This document shows positions 6,943 to 13,824 of a stretch of DNA of 16,394 bases, piece by piece (within the stretch, counting starts at the first letter, position 1; every line of letters starts with the position of its first letter). The notes beneath the pieces were generated by a model. That model saw nothing but the letters and a program-made list of their open reading frames with translations. It did no database searches and had not been told where the DNA came from. The position numbers and the translations under genes are program-made. Source of the stretch: DASWHR01 sp036398095 (lineage in GTDB: Bacteria > Actinomycetota > AC-67); the NCBI GenBank assembly GCA_036398095.1, contig DASWHR010000104.1, forward strand, positions 1 through 16,394. Reading direction: 5' to 3'.

Positions 6943-8049
6943 GTGCGTCCCGTCTGGGCCGAGGTCGATCTCGCGGCCGTCCGTTCGAACGTGTCGGGGA
7001 TCCGAGCCGGCCTTGGGCCGGGCTGCCGCTACATGGCGGTCGTGAAGGCCAACGCGTACGGACACGGGGATGTCGCCGTCGCGCGAGCCGCGCTCGAAGG
7101 CGGCGCCGAATGGCTCGGCGTCATTCTCGTCGCCGAGGCTCGCCGGCTTCGTGACGCCGGCATCGATGCGCCGATCCTGCTCCTGCACGAACCGCCCGCA
7201 ACGCAAGCCGACGATGTGGTCGCGCTCGGCGCGACACCGACCGTGATGACGGCGGCCGGCGCCGAGGCGCTCAACAGCGCGGCCGAACGCGCAGGCCGCA
7301 CGCTGGCCGTCCACGTCAAGGTCGATACCGGCCTGAATCGTCTGGGAATTCCGCCGCGGGCGTTGGACGATGTCGCGGCGACGCTGTCGAAGCAGTCGCG
7401 CCTGGACGTCGAGGGGGTCTTCAGTCATTTCGCGATCGCCGATCCGGCCGATCCGTCCGTCGCGGTGCAACTCGTTCGGTTCGATGCGGCCCGCCGGCGG
7501 CTCGCCTCATTCGGGATCGAGCCTCGAATCGCGCACATCGGCAACTCGGCGACCGCGCTCGCACATCCCGACGCGCAATTCGACATGGTTCGCGTCGGCA
7601 TCGCCACCTACGGGTTGCCGCCCGATGCGCTCATTCGCCATCGCGTCGCACTGACTCCTGCGATGACGCTCAAGGCGCGCGTCGCGATGGCCAAGCGCGT
7701 TCCCGCCGGCGAAGGCATCTCCTACGGGCTCCACTACCGGCTCGCTCGCGAATCCACCATCGCGACGCTGCCCCTGGGCTACGCCGACGGCTGGCCGCGT
7801 CATGCGACCGGCCGGACGTTCGCGCTCATCCACGGTCGCCGCCATCCGATTGTCGGAACGATCTGCATGGACGCGATGATGGTGGATCTGGGCGACGACG
7901 AATGCGAGATCGGCGACGAAGCAGTGCTGATCGGTGGGCAAGGATCCGCACGCATCGACGCCGTCGAGATCGCCGATGCGCTCGGCACCATCAGCTACGA
8001 AGTCGTGACCGCGATCAGCTCACGCGTGGACCGTGTCGCCGTTGGCTAA
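6943..8049 (+). CDS. alr: Alanine racemase (PLP-dependent)
   Basis: Alr converts L-alanine to D-alanine for the peptidoglycan stem peptide. The product is 368 residues, the usual length. The PLP Schiff-base lysine is Lys35 in V-V-K-A-N-A-Y-G-H-G. The second catalytic residue is Tyr261 in G-I-S-Y-G. Arg217 in R-V-G-I-A-T-Y-G should contact the PLP ring nitrogen, and C-M-D-A-M-M-V-D-L (308-316) is the typical C-terminal beta-domain motif. The GTG at 6943, 11 bases after nnr, is chosen because homology (V-W-A-E-V-D-L) starts a few codons later. The Shine-Dalgarno is weak, so translation may depend on coupling to nnr. Its last 17 bases overlap the next gene. Confidence 0.96.
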   Translation: MRPVWAEVDLAAVRSNVSGIRAGLGPGCRYMAVVKANAYGHGDVAVARAALEGGAEWLGVILVAEARRLRDAGIDAPILLLHEPPATQADDVVALGATPTVMTAAGAEALNSAAERAGRTLAVHVKVDTGLNRLGIPPRALDDVAATLSKQSRLDVEGVFSHFAIADPADPSVAVQLVRFDAARRRLASFGIEPRIAHIGNSATALAHPDAQFDMVRVGIATYGLPPDALIRHRVALTPAMTLKARVAMAKRVPAGEGISYGLHYRLARESTIATLPLGYADGWPRHATGRTFALIHGRRHPIVGTICMDAMMVDLGDDECEIGDEAVLIGGQGSARIDAVEIADALGTISYEVVTAISSRVDRVAVG

Positions 8050-9115
8050 GCGAGGACGCAAGATCGGCGTGTTTGTCGGCGCCGCGGTCGCCGGATTGGC
8101 CGCCGGCGCGGCGATCGAACGCGCTGCCGTCGGGCGCATCCGATCGCGGCCCGACCCGGAAGCCCGCGAAGCGTTCGGCTCGCTGCGCGGCACGCCGATC
8201 GGACCGGTGAAGTCCTTCGACGGAACGAAGCTCCACGTGGAGGAGTGCGGGCGCGGGCCGACGGTCGTTCTGGTGCACGGATATTCCCTGAACCTGACCT
8301 TGTGGCACTACCAGATCCGAGACCTCGCTTCGCGCTACCGGCTGGTGCTGTTCGATCAGCGCGGGCACGGACGAAGCGACACGGCCGCGCGGGGAGGCTG
8401 GTCTTTGGAAACCCTCGCCCGCGATCTCGACGCCGTTGTCGAATCCTGCGGCGACGGGCCGGTCGTGATCGTGGGGCACTCCATGGGCGGCATGGCGCTG
8501 CTCACCTATTGCAAGCTGTTCCGCGACAAGCTGGGCTCTCGGGTCGCGGGCATCGTGCTGGCCGACACGACCGCGGCCGATGTCATGCCGGGCATGATCG
8601 AGTTTCTGCCTCGCCGCGTGACGGCCGCATTCCAGGGCGTGCAGGAGGCCGCGCTTCGCGCCGTCGCCACGCTCGACCGGCCGAGCGTGGACAAGGTGCG
8701 GCGCCGCGCCAACGATCTGTCCTGGATGCTTGTGCGCGCGATGGGCTTCGGCCCGAACGCGTCGGCATCACAGGTTGCCTTCCTCGAAAAGATGCTGTCG
8801 GAAACGGCGGTGGACACCTGGTTCGAGCTGCTCCCGGCGGTGAGCGGCGTCGATGTGAGCACGACCCTCGACCTGATCGACGTGCCGGCGCTGGTCATCG
8901 TCGGCACGCACGACCGGCTGACCCCGCCGGGCGCGGCCGAACGGCTGGCCGGGGGCATTCGAAACGCGACCCTGGGACGGATCGCCGGCGCCGGTCACTG
9001 TCCGATGCTGGAGAGCCCGCACACCTTCAACGCCCGCCTGCACGCGTTCTTGGATTCGATCCCCGGCTACGCCGCATCCCGCGGGGCCTTGGAGGACCCG
9101 CTCGCCGCCCCGTAG
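8033..9115 (+). CDS. Membrane-anchored alpha/beta hydrolase
   Basis: A 360-residue alpha/beta-hydrolase-fold protein. After a basic N-terminus (K-R-G-R-K), residues 11-28 form a single hydrophobic, Gly/Ala-rich helix, probably a membrane anchor. The catalytic domain follows: oxyanion loop V-H-G-Y-S (81-85), F-D-Q-R-G-H-G-R-S (107-115), nucleophile Ser150 in G-H-S-M-G-G, acid Asp294 in G-T-H-D-R-L-T-P, and His322 in G-A-G-H-C-P-M-L-E. The triad is complete, so it should be an active esterase, lipase or similar, but the substrate cannot be read from sequence. A hydrolase at this place between alr and tsaE is common in actinobacteria, which argues for a conserved but undefined cell-envelope role. 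The GTG at 8033 overlaps alr by 17 nt; a TTG at 8042 is an alternative. Confidence 0.88.
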   Translation: MSPLAKRGRKIGVFVGAAVAGLAAGAAIERAAVGRIRSRPDPEAREAFGSLRGTPIGPVKSFDGTKLHVEECGRGPTVVLVHGYSLNLTLWHYQIRDLASRYRLVLFDQRGHGRSDTAARGGWSLETLARDLDAVVESCGDGPVVIVGHSMGGMALLTYCKLFRDKLGSRVAGIVLADTTAADVMPGMIEFLPRRVTAAFQGVQEAALRAVATLDRPSVDKVRRRANDLSWMLVRAMGFGPNASASQVAFLEKMLSETAVDTWFELLPAVSGVDVSTTLDLIDVPALVIVGTHDRLTPPGAAERLAGGIRNATLGRIAGAGHCPMLESPHTFNARLHAFLDSIPGYAASRGALEDPLAAP

Positions 9116-9118
9116 AAT
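9089..9118 (+). promoter_or_regulatory. Possible internal promoter before the uracil-DNA glycosylase gene
   Basis: TTGGAG (9089-9094) and TAGAAT (9113-9118) lie 18 bases apart. The -10 box includes the stop codon of the hydrolase. A transcript would start near 9125, leaving a short leader with a good GGGAGGG at 9137-9143. This would let the repair enzyme be expressed separately from the cell-wall genes. Confidence 0.4.
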
Positions 9119-9149
9119 TGCGCGGCCGGTCCGGCTGGGAGGGAACCGC

Positions 9150-9773
9150 ATGACGCTGGAAGCGCTGGCTCGCGAAGCGAGTGTCTGCACCACGTGCGCG
9201 CTGGCGAACGGCCGCACCCAAGTCGTGTTCGGCGCCGGCAACCCGACCGCCGACTTGATGTTCGTCGGCGAGGCGCCCGGCTTCCACGAAGACAAGCAAG
9301 GCGTGCCGTTCGTCGGCGCGGCCGGGCAGCTTCTGGGCGAGCTTCTTGCCGGCGTCGGCTTGTCGCGAGACGATGTCTATATTGCGAACACGTTGAAGTG
9401 CCGCCCGCCTGGGAATCGAGACCCGCTCCCCGAGGAGATCGAGGCGTGCCACCCGTGGCTGCTGAAGCAAATCGAATTGATCGACCCTGCCGTCATCTGC
9501 ACGCTCGGGAACTTCGCGACGCAACTGCTGCTGGAGCAAAGGGTGGGGATCACACGCGTGCGCGGACAACAGTTCACGTACCGCAGCCGCGTGCTGATCC
9601 CGACGTTCCATCCCGCCGCCGTGTTACACGGCGGCGGCCGTGGCGGCCACCAGTATCAATCGCTTCAGCAGGATCTGAAGCTCGTGCGCAGCGTGATCGA
9701 TGCCGCCCGGCCACACCCGGCGAAGCCCCAGCCGGCGGATGCCGGACCGGCCGATCAACTCGGGCTCTTCTGA
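9150..9773 (+). CDS. udg: Family 4 (type-4, Fe-S) uracil-DNA glycosylase
   Basis: This enzyme removes uracil from DNA to start base-excision repair. The 207-residue protein has the family 4 marks. Four cysteines match the 4Fe-4S cluster ligands: Cys13 and Cys16 (C-x2-C), Cys84 and Cys100 (C-x15-C). Motif A is G-E-A-P-G (40-44), followed by E-D-x-x-G-x-P-F-V-G (47-56). Motif B is H-P-A-A-V-L (154-159). The last five residues, Q-L-G-L-F, follow a flexible Ala/Pro-rich tail (about 187-200) and match the bacterial sliding-clamp binding pattern QLxLF; binding itself is inference. The ATG has a strong GGGAGGG 6 bases upstream. The gene stands between cell-wall and t6A genes on the same strand. Its TGA stop overlaps the tsaE ribosome-binding site by one base. 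Confidence 0.94.
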   Translation: MTLEALAREASVCTTCALANGRTQVVFGAGNPTADLMFVGEAPGFHEDKQGVPFVGAAGQLLGELLAGVGLSRDDVYIANTLKCRPPGNRDPLPEEIEACHPWLLKQIELIDPAVICTLGNFATQLLLEQRVGITRVRGQQFTYRSRVLIPTFHPAAVLHGGGRGGHQYQSLQQDLKLVRSVIDAARPHPAKPQPADAGPADQLGLF

Positions 9774-9782
9774 AGGAGGGAC

Positions 9783-10274
9783 GTGACGCGACGTTTGGAA
9801 TGCCGGTCCCGCTCGCCCGAAGACACGCGGGCGATCGCGGCTGCTGTCGCCGGGGTGCTCGCGCCCGGCGATGTTCTGGCGTTGTCGGGTGATCTGGGCG
9901 CCGGCAAGACCTGTTTCGTGCAGGGGGCCGCGCGCGCGTTGGGCGTCACCGAGCACGTCTCCAGCCCATCCTTCGTTTTGGTTCGCGAGTATCCCAGCGG
10001 CCGGATTCCGATCCTGCACATCGACGTCTACCGGTTGGCCAACCTGCAAGAGCTTGTCGATCTCGGATACGAAGAGTTCCTCGATCCGAAGCAGATCGTC
10101 ATGATCGAGTGGGGCGACGCCGTCGGGCCGCTGCTGCCGGCCGACTATCTTCAGATCGAATTCCATGCGCTCGGCGACGACGAGCGCATGATCGAGCTGA
10201 TCGCGAACGGTCCCGGATGGGGCGCGCGTCTGGACCGGCTCGCGCCGTCGCTCAACGGATTCGTGGAGCGATAG
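9783..10274 (+). CDS. tsaE: tRNA t6A biosynthesis ATPase TsaE
   Basis: TsaE is the ATPase that drives turnover of the TsaB-TsaD complex making N6-threonylcarbamoyladenosine on ANN-decoding tRNAs. The 163-residue product is of family length. The Walker A motif is G-D-L-G-A-G-K-T (36-43). The switch segment S-S-P-S-F (60-64), the conserved H-I-D-V-Y-R (79-84) and the V-M-I-E-W-G-D block (106-112) are all in place. The GTG at 9783 has an excellent AAGGAGGG at 9773-9780 starting at the last base of the UDG stop. tsaB starts on the base right after its stop codon, so the two are translated in tandem. Confidence 0.96.
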   Translation: MTRRLECRSRSPEDTRAIAAAVAGVLAPGDVLALSGDLGAGKTCFVQGAARALGVTEHVSSPSFVLVREYPSGRIPILHIDVYRLANLQELVDLGYEEFLDPKQIVMIEWGDAVGPLLPADYLQIEFHALGDDERMIELIANGPGWGARLDRLAPSLNGFVER

Positions 10275-11042
10275 ATGCTGGTACTCGGAATCGAGACGTC
10301 CACGCCGGTCTCTTCGGTCGCGATCGGATCCGAGCAGGGCGTGGTTGCGTCGATGACGCTGGCACGCGGCCGCGGCCACGAAGAGTTCCTCGTCCCGGCA
10401 ATCCGCACTTTGTGCGAGCAATCCGGCGTGTCGCCCGGCCAGATGGCCGGTATCGCGGTGGGGTTGGGCCCGGGGCTGTTCACCGGCATGCGCGTGGGCA
10501 TCGCCACCGGCAAGGGGCTCGCCCAGGCGCTGGCGGTCCCGATGGTGGGGTTGCCGTCGCTGGATCTGCTGGCCTTCGGCGTTCGCTACACATCGCGGCT
10601 GATCTGCGCGTGCATCGACGCGCGCCGCGGCGAGGTGTTCAGCGCCTTCTACCGCCAAGTGCCGGGAGGCGTTCAGCGGATCAGCGACTACCACGTCGAG
10701 CAGCCGGAGCGGCTCGCCAGCGAGCTGGACTATCACGGGACCGATGTGCTCTTTGTCGGGAACGGTGCGCTCGTCTACCGCGAGATTCTCAAGCGCGGTC
10801 GTGCCGAGTTCGGCGCGGTCTCGCACGCATTTCCGTCGGCCAACGCGCTGGTCGAACTGGCCTTGCCGCGGTTCACCCGCGAAGAGACCGACTCGCTTCA
10901 CGAACTCGAGCCGCTGTATCTTCGAAAGGCCGACGTCACGATCGGATGGGAGACTCGCGGCGTGATGGGGATCCCGCCGGGAGCGACCGCCCGGCCCATG
11001 GGCGGCAGTCGCGACGCCGGCCCTGCGAAAGGAGACCGATGA
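10275..11042 (+). CDS. tsaB: tRNA t6A biosynthesis scaffold TsaB
   Basis: TsaB is the inactive ASKHA-fold partner that binds TsaD and TsaE for t6A formation. The protein (255 residues) begins with the family pattern L-V-L-G-I-E-T-S-T (2-10), followed by the hallmark G-L-G-P-G-L-F-T-G-M-R-V-G (63-75). R-G-H-E-E (33-37) matches the usual R-x-H-S/E region. The family core ends at about 223 with E-P-L-Y-L-R-K-A-D. The last 30 residues are a Gly/Pro/Arg-rich tail without family features. The ATG abuts the tsaE stop codon. The tail overlaps the rimI start by ATGA, so rimI is translationally coupled. Confidence 0.95.
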   Translation: MLVLGIETSTPVSSVAIGSEQGVVASMTLARGRGHEEFLVPAIRTLCEQSGVSPGQMAGIAVGLGPGLFTGMRVGIATGKGLAQALAVPMVGLPSLDLLAFGVRYTSRLICACIDARRGEVFSAFYRQVPGGVQRISDYHVEQPERLASELDYHGTDVLFVGNGALVYREILKRGRAEFGAVSHAFPSANALVELALPRFTREETDSLHELEPLYLRKADVTIGWETRGVMGIPPGATARPMGGSRDAGPAKGDR

Positions 11043-11584
11043 GAGCGCCGGCCGACCCGCCGGGCATGCCGCTTCCGGTCACCATCTCGACCATGAAGCG
11101 CAAGCACGTGCGCGACGTGCTGGCGGTGGAGCGCCAGGTGTATCCGCGCCCCTGGAGCGCCGCGCTGTTCTTCTCCGAGCTTTCGCAGAAAGCGTCCCGC
11201 GTCTATCTGGTCGCCGAGATCGAAGGCGAGATCATCGGCTACGGGGGGCTGATGTGCCATCTGGACGAAGGGCACATCACCACGCTTGCCGTGCAGCCCG
11301 ACTTTCAGCATCACCAAGTGGGTTCGAAGATCCTGTATCTGCTCGTCGCCGATGCGCGCGAGCGTCGAGTGCGGACGCTCGCCCTCGAGGTGCGTGTCGC
11401 GAACTGGCCCGCGCAGCGGCTGTATTCGTGGTTCGGGTTCCGCCCGGTCGGGATCCGACGCAACTATTACGCTGAGACCGGCGAGGACGCGCTGGTGATG
11501 TGGATCGATGACATGCAGTCGGATGAGATCGGGGCGCGCCTGCGCCGCGTTCGTGAGCGCATCGGAGCGGTGACCGTCCAGTGA
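11039..11584 (+). CDS. rimI: Ribosomal-protein S18-alanine N-acetyltransferase (GNAT family)
   Basis: RimI acetylates the N-terminal alanine of S18 and some other proteins using acetyl-CoA. The 181-residue product has a GNAT fold with the RimI-type C-terminal block L-E-V-R-V-A-N-W-P-A-Q-R-L-Y (116-129) and G-F-R-P-V-G-I-R-x-x-Y-Y, then E-D-A-L-V-M. Glu117 and Tyr129 have the same 12-residue spacing as the Salmonella catalytic pair Glu103/Tyr115. The acetyl-CoA pyrophosphate loop is odd: H-Q-V-G-S-K (92-97) instead of the usual Q/R-x-x-G-x-G/A. AAAGGAG (about 11027-11033) precedes the ATG at 11039. The start overlaps tsaB by 4 bases and the stop overlaps tsaD by 4. About 20 residues extend beyond the GNAT core at the C-terminus. 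Confidence 0.93.
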   Translation: MRAPADPPGMPLPVTISTMKRKHVRDVLAVERQVYPRPWSAALFFSELSQKASRVYLVAEIEGEIIGYGGLMCHLDEGHITTLAVQPDFQHHQVGSKILYLLVADARERRVRTLALEVRVANWPAQRLYSWFGFRPVGIRRNYYAETGEDALVMWIDDMQSDEIGARLRRVRERIGAVTVQ

Positions 11585-12582
11585 TCGTGCTCGGCATCGA
11601 AACGTCCTGCGACGAAACCGGTGTCGCCGTTGTGGAAGACCACACCGTTCGCTCGAACGTCGTCGCGTCGCAGACCGATTTGCACGCGCGCTTCGGCGGC
11701 GTAGTGCCCGAGATCGCCTCGCGCGCGCATCTGACGAACCTCAGCCTGATCACCCAGCAGGCGCTGTCGGAAGCCGGCATTCGGCTCGACGACCTGGACG
11801 GGATCGCCGTGACGCACGGCCCCGGCCTCGTCGGCGCGCTGCTGGTGGGGCTGAGCGCGGCCAAGGCGTATGCGTTCGCGCTGGATGTCCCCGTGATCGG
11901 CGTCAATCATCTGGAAGGGCACGTCGAAACCGCGTTCCTGGAGCGGCCCGACTTGCAGCCGCCCGTCCTGGCGCTGATCGTGTCGGGCGGCCACACGATG
12001 ATCGCCGCCATGCCCGAACACTCACGGTTCGAGATCCTCGGTCAGACCATCGACGACGCCGCCGGCGAGGCCTTCGACAAGATCGCTCGCTTCGTCGGAT
12101 TGGGCTTTCCCGGCGGTCCCGAGATCGACCGGATCGCACGCGACGGCGATCCTGCCGCGATCAAGTTTCCCCGCGCGCTGATGAACGAACCGAGCTACGA
12201 CTTTTCCCTTTCGGGACTCAAGACGGCGGTGATCCGGTGGATTCGCGATCGCGAAATGGCCGGCGAGACTATCAACGTTCCCGATCTCGCCGCCTCCTTC
12301 CAGGAAGCCATCGTGGACGTGCAGGTCGCCAAGACGATTCGGGCGGCCGGGGAGCGCGGCTTCGAGCGGATCGTGATCGCGGGGGGCGTTGCCGCCAACT
12401 CGCGGCTGCGCGCGCTCATGAAAGAGCGCGGTGAGATGCAGGGCTTGGACGTGATCGTCCCGTCGGTGGCGCTGTGTACCGATAACGGCGCGATGATCGC
12501 CGCCGCAGGCATGCGCCGGCTGATGCGTGGTGAATCTTCGCCGCTGAGCCTGACGGCCGACCCCAACTTGGTCCTGGCCTGA
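11581..12582 (+). CDS. tsaD: tRNA N6-adenosine threonylcarbamoyltransferase TsaD
   Basis: TsaD transfers the threonylcarbamoyl group from threonylcarbamoyl-AMP to A37 of tRNAs that read ANN codons. The 333-residue protein is complete: G-I-E-T-S-C-D-E-T at the N-terminus (5-13), the metal ligands His110 and His114 in N-H-L-E-G-H and Asp301 in C-T-D-N-G-A-M, plus S-G-G-H-T (135-139) and G-G-V-A-A-N-S-R-L-R (268-277). The GTG start overlaps the rimI stop (GTGA). With tsaE and tsaB just upstream, three of the four t6A enzymes are here; tsaC, which makes the intermediate, is not in the window. Many actinobacteria have groES after this gene, but here a protease gene follows. Confidence 0.97.
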   Translation: MIVLGIETSCDETGVAVVEDHTVRSNVVASQTDLHARFGGVVPEIASRAHLTNLSLITQQALSEAGIRLDDLDGIAVTHGPGLVGALLVGLSAAKAYAFALDVPVIGVNHLEGHVETAFLERPDLQPPVLALIVSGGHTMIAAMPEHSRFEILGQTIDDAAGEAFDKIARFVGLGFPGGPEIDRIARDGDPAAIKFPRALMNEPSYDFSLSGLKTAVIRWIRDREMAGETINVPDLAASFQEAIVDVQVAKTIRAAGERGFERIVIAGGVAANSRLRALMKERGEMQGLDVIVPSVALCTDNGAMIAAAGMRRLMRGESSPLSLTADPNLVLA

Positions 12583-12657
12583 TCGCCGGCCGCGTTGAAA
12601 GGAATCGGCCCGCGCGATGTCGAATCCATCGAAGGAAGTTTCCTATTCCCACGACAA

Positions 12658-13824
12658 ATGAAGCCGTTTCGATGGATCGTCGCGGTGGCCGTCCCGCTTC
12701 TTTTCGGGGCCGGCCTTTCCGTCGCGGGCCCCGTCCGTTCTGCGACGGCGCTGCACCCCGGGACATCCGCCGCAGTGGCGGCCGCGGCCGCGACCGGCGA
12801 GCCGGCCCGCGTCTCGGTGCCGGGACTCGGTGTCGTGTCGCTCATCCTGCGCGACAACCCATTGCGCGCGCCCGGAGCGCGGGCGACGCTCACCGGAGCC
12901 GACGGCATCGCGCGCGACGTGCTCGTACCGCAGGCCCGTACGCTTGCCGGCGTCGTCGCGGGCGATCCGTCGAGCGTTGTGCGCTTGACGCTGACATCGT
13001 CGGGCATCGGCGGTTTCGTCGCGACGGCCGGACGGCGCGTGTGGATCGAGCCCGATCCGATCGACCCGCGCCGTTCGATCGCGCATCCCGACACGGCCGG
13101 TGAGGTCGAATATGGCGACGATGCGATCGAAGTCCCGCACGGTGCAGCGGTGTCGCATTCCGGTCAGGTCAACGCGCTCGGAGTCGGAAGCTGCAGCATC
13201 GAGTCCTGCGGCGTCTTGACCGCGCACGTCATCCTCGACGGCGATGTGCACTACCGGAACTTGGCCGCCGACTGCTTCGGCCGTCAGATGACCGTCCTGA
13301 ACGCGGTCGACGGCATTTACGCCGCGTCGACGACGCGCATTCGCTTGTTCGTGACGCAGCAGAACTGCCGGACAACGTCTGATCTGGGTTCGACCTCCAC
13401 GAACGCGGTCACGCTGCTCGGCAATCTTCGCACCGCGTGGACGACCGAAGGAGCCAACCGCTCGCTGGTCTATCTGTTCAGCGGCTACGATCTTCCGGGC
13501 CCGGCCGTCGGCGTCGGCTACACCCCGGGCGTGTGCGAGCGAATCGATCCCGACGTTGCCATCGTCCCGCAGCGATGCTCGTACGGCTACTCGCTCGGGC
13601 AGATGGTCGGCACCATGGGAACGCTCGACCGGCAAGCGAAAGTGACGGCGCACGAGATCGGTCACAACTTCAATGCCGCCCACGACGACGCCGGGTGCAA
13701 CGGATCCGGCCGCCTGATGTGCTCGGCGATTCAAGGAACCGGCCCGCTGGAGTTCTCGGCATTCAGCGCGAACCAGATCCGTTCGCACGCCGAGAACACG
13801 ATCGGCTACTTGGCCGAGCTCTAG
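12658..13824 (+). CDS. Secreted metzincin-type zinc metalloprotease (reprolysin-like)
   Basis: A 388-residue preproenzyme. Residues 1-28 form a signal peptide (Lys2, Arg5, then a hydrophobic core to Ala23). Residues about 45-165 resemble a reprolysin prodomain, with V-V-A-G-D-P-S-S-V-V-R-L (99-110) and V-W-I-E-P (128-132). The catalytic domain (about 185-388) holds H-E-I-G-H-N-F-N-A-A-H-D: His332, His336 and His342 should bind zinc and Glu333 is the base. The position normally held by Gly (HExxHxxGxxH) is Asn339. A Met-turn candidate is Met354 in R-L-M-C-S-A-I. Many Cys residues (179, 184, 206, 237, 293, 307, 347, 355) suggest disulfides outside the cell. The ATG at 12658 is chosen because the signal peptide starts there; its Shine-Dalgarno (AAGGAAG, 12632-12638) is too far, so the start is less certain. 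The substrate is unknown. Confidence 0.85.
   Translation: MKPFRWIVAVAVPLLFGAGLSVAGPVRSATALHPGTSAAVAAAAATGEPARVSVPGLGVVSLILRDNPLRAPGARATLTGADGIARDVLVPQARTLAGVVAGDPSSVVRLTLTSSGIGGFVATAGRRVWIEPDPIDPRRSIAHPDTAGEVEYGDDAIEVPHGAAVSHSGQVNALGVGSCSIESCGVLTAHVILDGDVHYRNLAADCFGRQMTVLNAVDGIYAASTTRIRLFVTQQNCRTTSDLGSTSTNAVTLLGNLRTAWTTEGANRSLVYLFSGYDLPGPAVGVGYTPGVCERIDPDVAIVPQRCSYGYSLGQMVGTMGTLDRQAKVTAHEIGHNFNAAHDDAGCNGSGRLMCSAIQGTGPLEFSAFSANQIRSHAENTIGYLAEL

Noticed and set aside
12633..12644. AGGAA-GT-TTCCT inverted repeat before the protease gene as an operator
   Set aside because: It is only five bases per arm and overlaps the distant SD-like stretch; there is nothing else to support regulation. No convincing -35/-10 pair was found in 12583-12657 either.
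12583..12657. groES or a small gene after tsaD
   Set aside because: Only 75 bases are available and no frame of GroES type is present.
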